A stretch of 33,533 nt of DNA, taken from the NCBI GenBank assembly GCA_947165475.1, contig CAMVAN010000010.1, positions 1-33,533 of the forward strand, in the 5' to 3' direction. The position numbers and the translations under genes are program-made. The notes below the pieces were generated by a model. It was given only the letters and a program-made list of their open reading frames with translations. It did not search any database and was not told the DNA's origin. Position 1 is the stretch's first letter, and each line of letters begins with the position of its first letter. Shown here piece by piece: positions 26,023 through 33,533 of this stretch. The stretch is from an uncultured Caryophanales bacterium. Its GTDB lineage: Bacteria > Bacillota_I > Bacilli_A > RF39 > UBA660.

Positions 26023-26594
26023 TCATAGATAAAAGAAAAAGAAAAGATAATTACTTAACTCCTCTAAAAAAGCAAGTGCAACATCAATATCTTTTAGATT
26101 CTTCTCTTTATCTTCAATCACCAATTCTTTTAATTCTTCAATACAATCAGAATCATCAATTTCAGTAAGTATGTATCTTTTTCTAATTTCATATATGAAG
26201 TTTTCTTTAAATTATCAAGATTTAATAAAAATAATACTTTATCAATACCATAATTCAAAATTCTTACAACAAAATATCTTTTTTCACCATAAGATCATCT
26301 TTTTGTTCATTTAAAGATGGTGAATAATCTGATAGAGGATCAAAAGACCCATATGTTTTGTCATAGTATTTCCTATTATAAGGATTAAATATAGAAAAAA
26401 CATTAATACCCGCAAGTGTACCAAAAATAGTTCCAGCTACTAATATTTCTTTCGGTCTAGAAAGATAAAAAAGATGCTAAAGGCGCCAAATATATTAATC
26501 CTATTTTAAATTTTACCTTATCTAACTCAGCTTTTGCTTTTTCTAATTCTTCAAGTGTTTGTACATCTATAATAATATGTTCTTTTTTATTCAG
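26023..26594 (-). pseudogene. Frameshifted small membrane protein, downstream of ftsK
   Basis: The 611-base gap between ftsK and the LCP gene holds one broken gene. Its frame can be followed from CTG 26594 (six bases after AGGAG, where an ATG would be expected). It has an N-terminal helix (TLEELEKAKAELDKVKF), a hydrophobic pair (LIYLAPLASFF and ILVAGTIFGTLAG), and a C-terminal part ending ALAFLEELSNY. The frame is lost three times, each time by one missing base in a homopolymer: T7 near 26484, A6 near 26292 and A5 near 26186. Restoring them gives about 185 aa. The family is unknown. It may be true decay or a run of homopolymer read errors. Confidence 0.75.
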
Positions 26595-26603
26595 AAAAAT
26601 CTC

Positions 26604-28874
26604 CTATTCTTCTTTAGAATCACTATATTGAACCAACACTTCTCGAGGCTTAGAATTACCGGTAGCCGGACCAATGATTCCATTTTCTTCTAACTCATCA
26701 ATCATAGTAGCAGCTTTATTATAACCTATTTTAAATTTTCTTTGTAATAAAGATGCGGATGCTTTTTGAGTTTTTACAACAAAATCCACTACTTGATCAT
26801 ATAATTCGTCATCTCCACCACCTTTAGAAGGAGAAGGAGAATCTAAATCATCAGATGAATCTTTTTCAACTTCTAGTTTCATAAAATCATCACTATAAGA
26901 AGCCTCTTGCTGACTTTTTGTAAATTCAATTATTCTTTCAATCTCGTCATCATTTATAAAAGATCCTTGAATACGTATTGGAGAATTCATTCCTATAGGC
27001 AAAAAGAACATGTCACCTTTACCTAATAATTTTTCCGCACCAACTTGATCCAAAATAGTACGTGAGTCAATTCCAGACCCTACTGCAAAAGCAATTCGAG
27101 ATGGAATATTTGCTTTAATCAAACCAGTAATAACTTCAGTTGATGGTCTTTGCGTTGCTACAATAAGATGAAGTCCAGCAGCTCTTGCCTTTTGAGTAAT
27201 TCTTAAAATTGAATCCTCAACTTCTTTAGCAGCCACCATCATAAGATCTGCTAACTCATCAATAATAATAACAATAAATGGCATTTTATCAAGCTTTTCA
27301 TCAGGATGAGATTTGTTCCACTTTTCAACATACTCGTTATAGCCTTCAATTTTCTTTGTACCAGTATTTGCAAACATATGATAACGCTTTTCCATCTCAT
27401 TAACCATTTTTTGTAGTAAAATAGCTGCCTGTTTTGGGTCGCTAACAACCGGACACATTAAATGAGGAATTCCATTATAAACAGATAATTCTACAACTTT
27501 TGGATCAACCATTGCAAGTTTTACCTCATCTGGTTTTGCTCTCATCAAAATAGAACATATAATTCCATTTACACATACAGACTTTCCAGAACCTGTCGTA
27601 CCTGCAATTAACATATGAGGCATCTTATTTATCTCACAAACTCCAATTTCACCCATAATACTTTTACCAAGAGGAACCATTAATTTTTTATCTTGAGACT
27701 GTAACATGACTTTACTAGCCATAATTTCATAAAAACTTACAGAAGATGGTGAATCATTTGCAAATTCAACCCCTACTGTACTTTTTCCAGGAATAGGTGC
27801 TTCAATACGAACATCTTTTTTAGATAAAGCTAAAGCAATTTCACGACTCAAAGTAGTTATTTTATTTACTCTTGTACCACTAGCTATCTCTAACTCATAT
27901 TGAGCAACAGTTGGTCCAATATGGACTTCAACCACTTTAGCAATTACATTAAAACTCTTTAACACATTTTCAAGCTTTACAATATTTGCCTCAATTGCAC
28001 TATTATCCGTAGATGTATTCTTATTTTTTGGTTTATTTAATAAATCAAGTGGTGGTAATTTATAACTAGGATTTATTGGAACACTAGAAGAACTATTTTC
28101 TTCTTTTTCTTCAGTAACAGGAGCTCCAATTTTCTTTAATTCATCTATATTTTTAACAACCTGCTTCTCCTCTTCCATTTCATTACCATTACTAATAATA
28201 ACTTTCTTCTTATCATCTTTTTCTGAAGCATGATTATCAATAGAATCATCATCGTCATCTTCATCATTCTTTTCTTTCTTTTTATGAAGTTCTTCATTAA
28301 CATAAACAAATCTGTCATGAAGAAAATCAACAATAGAAAAACCAGTAAACATACATATACCCACTACTATTAAAGTAATAGTTACAATTTTCATACCTGT
28401 AATAGAAAACAATTTAGAAAAAAGTAAAGCAAACACTCCACCTATAACTCCACCGCCAACAGTAATATCACTAGAAATCCCCCCTGATGACATTAGAACA
28501 TTAAAACCTTTAATCAATTGATTAATAGTTTCTTTAAAAATCATACTTGTATTACCACTATTTAAAGAAGAAAACTCCCAATGCATCAAAGTCAAAAAAC
28601 CAATCACAAATAAATAAAAGCCAAACATTTTAGTAGAAAAGAACTCTGGCCATTCCCGTTTAAAAAATACATATATTCCAATTATAAAAAGGATAAATAA
28701 AGTAACCAAGTATATAGAACCCGTTAAAAATAACGCAAAAGACGCAATAAGCCTACCGACTGGGCCAAATTTACCAATTCCTAAAATTGCTACTAGTATT
28801 AATAAAATCGCATATAACTCAATTGTTATTTCAATACTTGATTTATTTGTTTTCTTTTTCTTTCTTTTAGCCAT
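26604..28874 (-). CDS. ftsK: DNA translocase FtsK/SpoIIIE
   Basis: ATP-driven pump that clears and segregates chromosome DNA at the division septum. Four membrane helices lie within the first 180 residues, followed by an acidic linker (DEDDDDD near 205). The motor has Walker A GTTGSGKS (425-432) and Walker B IVIIIDE (534-540). The C-terminal gamma winged-helix (about 692-750) contains ASASLLQRKFKIGYNKAATMIDELE, which reads SRS/KOPS-type sites. 756 aa is close to SpoIIIE. AGGAG lies 8 bases before ATG and TATAAT (28899-28904) upstream. The broken gene follows with its own AGGAG inside the ftsK end. Confidence 0.96.
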   Translation of the reverse strand: MAKRKKKKTNKSSIEITIELYAILLILVAILGIGKFGPVGRLIASFALFLTGSIYLVTLFILFIIGIYVFFKREWPEFFSTKMFGFYLFVIGFLTLMHWEFSSLNSGNTSMIFKETINQLIKGFNVLMSSGGISSDITVGGGVIGGVFALLFSKLFSITGMKIVTITLIVVGICMFTGFSIVDFLHDRFVYVNEELHKKKEKNDEDDDDDSIDNHASEKDDKKKVIISNGNEMEEEKQVVKNIDELKKIGAPVTEEKEENSSSSVPINPSYKLPPLDLLNKPKNKNTSTDNSAIEANIVKLENVLKSFNVIAKVVEVHIGPTVAQYELEIASGTRVNKITTLSREIALALSKKDVRIEAPIPGKSTVGVEFANDSPSSVSFYEIMASKVMLQSQDKKLMVPLGKSIMGEIGVCEINKMPHMLIAGTTGSGKSVCVNGIICSILMRAKPDEVKLAMVDPKVVELSVYNGIPHLMCPVVSDPKQAAILLQKMVNEMEKRYHMFANTGTKKIEGYNEYVEKWNKSHPDEKLDKMPFIVIIIDELADLMMVAAKEVEDSILRITQKARAAGLHLIVATQRPSTEVITGLIKANIPSRIAFAVGSGIDSRTILDQVGAEKLLGKGDMFFLPIGMNSPIRIQGSFINDDEIERIIEFTKSQQEASYSDDFMKLEVEKDSSDDLDSPSPSKGGGDDELYDQVVDFVVKTQKASASLLQRKFKIGYNKAATMIDELEENGIIGPATGNSKPREVLVQYSDSKEE

Positions 28875-28964
28875 TTTATATACTCCTATCTAATAATCAT
28901 TATACAACATATTAAAGGAAAAAGAAAAGAAAGTTATCATTATTTGACAGAAAAAAAGAAAAGA

Positions 28965-30989
28965 TTACTCTTCTTTATAATCACAAGAAGAACACTTAAT
29001 CTTTTCATTTTTAGTAACTAACATTTCTCCACACTCAGGACATTTTTTCCCAATTGGCATATCCCAATAGGCAGTCTTACATTTTGGATAATTTGCACAT
29101 CCATAAAATAGTTTCCCTTTTCGACTCTTTCTCTCAATAATCTTCCCATCACAATTAGGACAGTCACACACTTCTTTTTGAACAATTTCTTCCTTTTTGA
29201 TATATTTACACTCAGGATAATTACTGCAAGCAACAAACTCCCCATATCTTCCTTTTCTCTTAACTAAAGGACTACCACATAAAGGACAATCTTCTCCAAC
29301 TTCTTCTGGTGCTTTCTTTTCCATATCAGTAAAAGCATCCTTCACTCGTGGTTCAAATAATTTCCAAAAGTTTTTTAATACTTCCACAGAAGAAATATCT
29401 CCATCAGCAATCTCATCTAATTCTTTTTCCATATCACTTGTGTATTCAACATTTATTAAATCACTAAAGAACTCTTGTAGCTTATCTGTTGTCTCAACCC
29501 CTATCTCAGTAGGCTTAAACTTTTTTTCTTCCAAAATCACATATCCCCTAGAACGAATAGTATCAATAATAGTAGCATAAGTTGATGGTCTCCCTATTCC
29601 TAATTCCTCAAGCTCTTTAATAAGTTTAGCTTCGCTATATCTAGCAGGAGGCTGAGTAAAATGTTGTGTATATTCAACATTATTCGTAATACATATTTCT
29701 CCTTCATACAACTCAGGTAACTCTTTATCTTCATTTTTTTCATAATCTTTATAAACTTTTAAATAACCATCAAATATTAATACCGTACCAGTACTTTTAA
29801 ATTTATAATTATTATTATCTAAAATAATTGTTGTTTGAAAAACCTTAGCATCTGTCATTAAAGAAGCAAGAGCTCTCTTATATATTAAACTATATAATTT
29901 AAATTCATCATTACTTAAGTACTTTTTAATCTTAGTAGGCTCTCTTAATATACTTGTAGGCCGAATAGCTTCATGTGCGTCTTGAACATTTTCCTTTTTC
30001 TTTGAAGTTTTTACATATCCAATATAGTCTTCTCCATACTTTTCTTTTATATATTTTTTAGTAGAAGAAACAAAATCTTCAGATAAACGAATAGAATCCG
30101 TTCTCATATAAGTAATTAAACCAACAGTTTCATTCTCTAAATCAATTCCTTCATATAACTTTTGAGCAATACTCATAGTTTTTCTTGCTGGAAATCCCAA
30201 CTTAGTAGATGCTTCTTGTTGCAAAGTAGAAGTAATAAAGGGAGTCTTACTTTTACGTAATTTTTCTTTTTTAGTAATAGACTCTACACTATATTTTTCA
30301 GATAAAGAATCTAAAACCTTATGAACTTCTTCTTCTGAATGTAATTCTAGGTCTTCTTCTTTATATTTAAATAATTCTGCATCAAAATTATCAAAAATAG
30401 CTAATATCTTCCAATATTCCTCAGGAATAAACGCTTCTATTTCTCTTTCACGATCAACAATTAGTTTTAAAGCAACACTCTGTACCCTACCAGCACTTTT
30501 AGCTCCAATTTTGTTTTGAAGTAATTTACTTAAACGAAAGCCTATTATACGATCTAAAATTCGTCTCGTCTCTTGAGATTTTACTAAATTATCATCTATC
30601 TTAGAAGGATTAGAAATAGCTTCTAAAACTTTATCATGAGTAATTTCGTTGAAACGAACCCTCATATATTTATTATCTTTAATACCTAAAGCATCCTTTA
30701 AATGCCAAGCTATTGCTTCTCCTTCGCGATCAGGGTCGCTTGCTAAAAAAATCATTTCAGAGTCTTTAACATCTTTTTTTAACTCAGTAATAACACTCTT
30801 TTTTCCTTTAATAGGAATATAATTTGGATAAAAATCATTTTCAATGTCAACGCCTAAACCATATTGTCCAGTGGTTGCTAAATCACGAATATGTCCCTTA
30901 GAAGAAACAACTTTATAGTCGTTTCCTAAATATTTCCCAATCGTTTTACTTTTACTAGGACTTTCCACAATAACTAAATTTTTTGCCAT
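28965..30989 (-). CDS. topA: DNA topoisomerase I
   Basis: Relaxes negative supercoils (type IA). The TOPRIM domain has VESPSK (Glu9) and SDPDREGE (Asp85, Asp87); the active-site Tyr294 lies in LITYMRTDS. Three C-terminal four-Cys zinc ribbons are complete (CPLCG...CSNYPEC, CPNCD...CANYPKC, CPECG...CSSCD), the standard Firmicute arrangement. ATG 30989 with AAAGGAG 8 bases upstream is preferred to GTG 30998, which overlaps the site. Length of 674 aa is normal. It is the last gene of rbgA-rnhB-topA; only a weak hairpin with T-tract follows its stop. Confidence 0.97.
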   Translation of the reverse strand: MAKNLVIVESPSKSKTIGKYLGNDYKVVSSKGHIRDLATTGQYGLGVDIENDFYPNYIPIKGKKSVITELKKDVKDSEMIFLASDPDREGEAIAWHLKDALGIKDNKYMRVRFNEITHDKVLEAISNPSKIDDNLVKSQETRRILDRIIGFRLSKLLQNKIGAKSAGRVQSVALKLIVDREREIEAFIPEEYWKILAIFDNFDAELFKYKEEDLELHSEEEVHKVLDSLSEKYSVESITKKEKLRKSKTPFITSTLQQEASTKLGFPARKTMSIAQKLYEGIDLENETVGLITYMRTDSIRLSEDFVSSTKKYIKEKYGEDYIGYVKTSKKKENVQDAHEAIRPTSILREPTKIKKYLSNDEFKLYSLIYKRALASLMTDAKVFQTTIILDNNNYKFKSTGTVLIFDGYLKVYKDYEKNEDKELPELYEGEICITNNVEYTQHFTQPPARYSEAKLIKELEELGIGRPSTYATIIDTIRSRGYVILEEKKFKPTEIGVETTDKLQEFFSDLINVEYTSDMEKELDEIADGDISSVEVLKNFWKLFEPRVKDAFTDMEKKAPEEVGEDCPLCGSPLVKRKGRYGEFVACSNYPECKYIKKEEIVQKEVCDCPNCDGKIIERKSRKGKLFYGCANYPKCKTAYWDMPIGKKCPECGEMLVTKNEKIKCSSCDYKEE

Positions 30990-31022
30990 CCATTTCACTC
31001 CTTTTAATAATTTATATAATAA

Positions 31023-31955
31023 TTAACTATTTTTTGTCAAATTTTTCTCAATATAATCCTTTACAGGTCCATAACTTCTTCTATGCTCTGGAATAACACC
31101 ATACTTTTCAATAGCATTCAAATGTTTTTTAGTAGGATATCCTACATTATTTTTAAAATCATACATAGGATACTTCTTATCCAATTCATATAAAAGATGA
31201 TCTCTTGTAACTTTAGCTAAAACAGAAGCCGCACTTATTGTAATACTTTTTAAATCACCCTTAATAATTGGTTGAACAGGAAGATTAATATCTAGCTTCA
31301 TAGCATCCGTTAAAACATAATCAGGCTTAATAGAACAATTTTTAATAGCTAAAATCATAGCCTCTTTTGTTGCTTCATAAATATTTATTTCATCAATTCT
31401 TTTTTCAGATACTATTCCAATTCCATAAGATATAGCTTGTTTCTTTATTTCTTCAAAAAAATACTCTCTTTTCTTTTCGCTTAATTTCTTACTATCTGTT
31501 AAACCATCCAATTGAAAATTCTCAGGTAAAATACAACAAGCTGCAACAACTGGCCCAACCAAAGGTCCTCTTCCAACCTCATCCACTCCACCAATTAAAT
31601 GATACCCGGATGAATGAAGCTCTCTCTCATAACGATAATTATCTAAAGAATCAAGATAAAGTTCTAACTTTTTTATAATTGCTTTATCATTAGTATTATT
31701 CTCCTTTTTTTTATTTTCCAAACATTTTTCTAATTTTAAAAAGAAATATCCACCAATTTCATCAGCATCATCTAAAGTAGAAACCTTATGAATAACACAA
31801 CCATCAAAAGAAAAATCAACCAAGCTATTTATCTCAACAATATCACAATCTCTTTTCAATCCATGACAAACTATACTAGCATCATTGATAATAATATAAT
31901 CATTCTTTGAAATAGAAATATTATTTAAAAAAGAAAAGATATCTTTTTTTTTCAT
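31023..31955 (-). CDS. rnhB: Ribonuclease HII with an extra N-terminal domain
   Basis: Removes ribonucleotides from DNA and RNA of RNA-DNA hybrids. The catalytic core begins GGVDEVGRGPLVGPVVAA (Asp125, Glu126); TDSKKLSEKKR, YVLTDAMKL and KVTRDHLL supply the rest of the active site. The core is preceded by about 120 residues, against 70 in B. subtilis. The first 85 form an extra compact region (YIIINDASIVCHGLKRDCDIVEI, then GYFFLKLEKC), followed by the usual linker. A pattern like the nucleotidyltransferase start (A-x-x-x-HG-x-x-R) is visible but the metal Asp pair is not clear. ATG 31955 with AGGTGA is preferred to GTG 31964. Second gene of the rbgA operon. Confidence 0.93.
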   Translation of the reverse strand: MKKKDIFSFLNNISISKNDYIIINDASIVCHGLKRDCDIVEINSLVDFSFDGCVIHKVSTLDDADEIGGYFFLKLEKCLENKKKENNTNDKAIIKKLELYLDSLDNYRYERELHSSGYHLIGGVDEVGRGPLVGPVVAACCILPENFQLDGLTDSKKLSEKKREYFFEEIKKQAISYGIGIVSEKRIDEINIYEATKEAMILAIKNCSIKPDYVLTDAMKLDINLPVQPIIKGDLKSITISAASVLAKVTRDHLLYELDKKYPMYDFKNNVGYPTKKHLNAIEKYGVIPEHRRSYGPVKDYIEKNLTKNS

Positions 31956-32012
31956 CAAAATCACCTATTTCATTTTCTACTACTTTTCAAAAAAAAGCAA
32001 GAAAAAAATTCT

Positions 32013-32894
32013 TTAGGAATCTAATCGATCAAAAGTAACATTCCCAAAGAATCCACCTCTAAAATCTAAAACAATTATTTTAGATACTTTATCATAATCA
32101 ATAACTCCACCTTTTTTTAAAGCTCCTCTTTTTTTACCAATCATTTCATAAATAGGTTCTATATCGTCATCTAAATAATCTAAACCATACCTTTCCATTA
32201 ATTGAGTAGGATATAATTCTTTCATTTTTCTAATTATAAAATATGCTAAATCATCAATATTTAGTACCTCTTCTTTTATAGAAGAAAAACTTGCTAAAAT
32301 AAGAGCCGTTTCTTGATTTTCAAACTTAGGCCATAAAATACCAGGAGTATCTAATAACTCAATATTTTTATTAACTCGTATCCAAGAAAGGCTTTTAGTA
32401 AAGCCAGGAATATTTCCCACTCCAGCAACTTTTTTACCAACAAGCTTATTTATTAAAGTACTCTTCCCAACATTAGGAGCCCCTATTATTAATACTCTAG
32501 CTGCCCTTTCTTTCATACCTTTTTGCATTCTATTTTTATTAATTTCACTCATAAAAATATTAGTCTGATTAATTAATTGATCACACTTTCCATGAATTAA
32601 ATCTAACGGAATAACAGAATAACCTCTTTCTTTATATATATTTAATAACAAATCAGTTTCTTTTTTATCACAAATATCATATTTACTAACAATAAGAATC
32701 TTAGGTTTATTTTTAATTAACTCATCTATATCCACAATTTTAGAAGAAATTGGCATTCTAGCATCAATTACTTCATATACAATATCAACTAAATTTAATT
32801 TTTCAGAAATTTCCCTCTTAGTTTTTGCCATATGCCCGGGAAACCAATTGATTTGGCTCTTTTGAAACACCTTTTCATTATCTTGATTATTCAT
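32013..32894 (-). CDS. rbgA: Ribosome biogenesis GTPase RbgA (YlqF)
   Basis: Circularly permuted GTPase for late 50S subunit assembly. INWFPGHMAK (15-24) is the family's N-terminal signature. The G-motifs come in order G4-G5-G1-G2-G3: SKYD (70-73), GAPNVGKST (138-146), PGFTKS, DTPG (182-185). The G4 motif starts with Ser instead of the usual Asn. A helical C-terminal domain follows. Length 293 aa is normal. It starts the rbgA-rnhB-topA operon, as in B. subtilis (ylqF-rnhB), with AAGGAAG upstream. Confidence 0.95.
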   Translation of the reverse strand: MNNQDNEKVFQKSQINWFPGHMAKTKREISEKLNLVDIVYEVIDARMPISSKIVDIDELIKNKPKILIVSKYDICDKKETDLLLNIYKERGYSVIPLDLIHGKCDQLINQTNIFMSEINKNRMQKGMKERAARVLIIGAPNVGKSTLINKLVGKKVAGVGNIPGFTKSLSWIRVNKNIELLDTPGILWPKFENQETALILASFSSIKEEVLNIDDLAYFIIRKMKELYPTQLMERYGLDYLDDDIEPIYEMIGKKRGALKKGGVIDYDKVSKIIVLDFRGGFFGNVTFDRLDS

Positions 32895-32921
32895 TAGAAA
32901 TCACTTCCTTTTTTCTATAAC

Positions 32922-32927
32922 ATTATA
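32922..32927 (-). promoter_or_regulatory. Extended -10 of the rbgA operon
   Basis: TGTTATAAT on the minus strand, about 30 bases before rbgA ATG; the -35 is not clear. It also lies only 28 bases past the stop of the recombinase gene. Confidence 0.55.
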
Positions 32928-32954
32928 ACATAATTATTAAATAGAATTTATATC

Positions 32955-33533
32955 TTACTTAAAATTAATTTCAATGTTTTTATCTTCATGAATAAAAATA
33001 TTTTCAATATATTTTACAATTCTATTTCTTGTTAACTTTTTTATTTCTTTGCTTTCTACTCTTTTTAAATTCATTTGTTTTAATATCTCATCGTATAATT
33101 TATTTTTTTCTATAGAATGATTAGTGCAAAGGCCATTTGTTATATAACTTTTACAATAATAGTAATCTTTATTTTTCCCTTTCTTTATATACATTGACTC
33201 ACCACAATCCTTGCATTTAAAATAACCAGATAAAATATCTTCTCCATTACTAGTTTTATTTCTTTTAGGTGCTTTTAATAATTCTTGAACCTTATTAAAA
33301 GTATCTTTATCAATAATTGCTTTATGATGATTTTCAGTTATCGTCCATTCTGATTCATCATTTAATACTTGATTGTGATTCTTATAACTTACATTTCTAT
33401 ATTTATTTTGTATTAAAGTTCCTATATAAGTTTCATTCTTTAAGATTCTATCAACCATTTTAGCTTTCCACTCTCTTGTATTACTTTGTTTAGATTTACC
33501 TATATTATTTTCAAATTTATAAGTTGCAGGATT
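32955..33533 (-). CDS. Large serine recombinase, C-terminal part (cut by window edge)
   Basis: Site-specific integrase/invertase family. The reading frame is open to the right edge, so the gene extends beyond the window; the visible 192 codons start NPATYKFENNIG. The segment MVDRILKNETYIGTLIQNKYR is the 'recombinase' DNA-binding domain. HKAIIDKDTFNKVQELL follows, then the zinc beta-ribbon with Cys pairs CKDC and YYYC...GLC. The end KYIENIFIHEDKNIEINFK is the ordinary family C-terminus, so it is not truncated here. The catalytic N-terminal Ser domain lies outside the window. Such enzymes insert phages, Tn-like elements or conjugative elements; the element would lie to the right. Confidence 0.92.
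   Translation of the reverse strand, partial: NPATYKFENNIGKSKQSNTREWKAKMVDRILKNETYIGTLIQNKYRNVSYKNHNQVLNDESEWTITENHHKAIIDKDTFNKVQELLKAPKRNKTSNGEDILSGYFKCKDCGESMYIKKGKNKDYYYCKSYITNGLCTNHSIEKNKLYDEILKQMNLKRVESKEIKKLTRNRIVKYIENIFIHEDKNIEINFK

Noticed and set aside
28145..28333. Met/Lys-rich 62-codon frame inside ftsK
   Set aside because: Low-complexity shadow of the acidic linker of FtsK.
28930..28980. Possible terminator after topA
   Set aside because: Only a 5-bp A/T-rich stem (AAAGA/TCTTT) before the T-tract; too weak to call.

Overview
The window comes from an AT-rich, low-GC Gram-positive bacterium of the Bacilli type. TGA is read as stop (mutM and the right-edge recombinase relatives end on normal stops, and Trp is TGG), so this is not a TGA=Trp mollicute. 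The gene order resembles Bacillus in several blocks: comN-secDF-relA-dtd, hisS-aspS with tcdA nearby, and rbgA-rnhB-topA. AT content, small intergenic gaps, an archaeal-type AspRS and a serpin would fit an uncultured host-associated (gut) Bacilli lineage, but that placement is inference.

Layout, left to right. Positions 1-1466 hold the tail of an apparently frameshifted gene and an unrecognised Asn/Lys/Ile-rich 404-residue protein, ending at a shared terminator. Positions 1465-6538 (minus) carry rsuA, a PrsW-type membrane protease, mutM, a small gene relic and polA. lexA (plus) stands divergent to polA and has a LexA box over its own -35 element. Positions 7307-12264 (minus) are the accessory part: a membrane-anchored or secreted serpin, tcdA with an unknown upstream partner, and a 703-residue protein ending in an ADP-ribosyltransferase domain. 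Directly upstream of the latter is a 180-nt structured RNA with its own promoter and terminator, called here as 6S RNA.

An alpha/beta hydrolase (plus) is followed by the minus-strand hisS-aspS operon under a T-box whose specifier (GAC) and UGGC bulge both point to tRNA-Asp. HisRS has an unusual C-terminal tail with four CxC motifs. Next is the minus-strand operon comN-secDF-relA-dtd-perM (protein export, stringent response, D-aminoacyl-tRNA editing, AI-2E-type permease).

From 22922 there is an MFS transporter (plus), an unknown 131-residue protein, an LCP-family cell-wall ligase, a membrane-protein pseudogene with three single-base losses in homopolymers, and ftsK/spoIIIE. The rbgA-rnhB-topA operon follows; its RNase HII carries an extra N-terminal domain. 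The window ends inside a large serine recombinase, a sign of a mobile element beyond the right edge.

Most of the window is housekeeping: DNA repair and replication, ribosome maturation, tRNA charging, stringent response and secretion. The best candidates for new biology are the ART-domain protein behind the 6S locus, the CxC tail of HisRS, the Asp-sensing T-box on hisS-aspS, and the RNase HII fusion. I found no CRISPR array, tRNA or rRNA gene, or complete insertion sequence.
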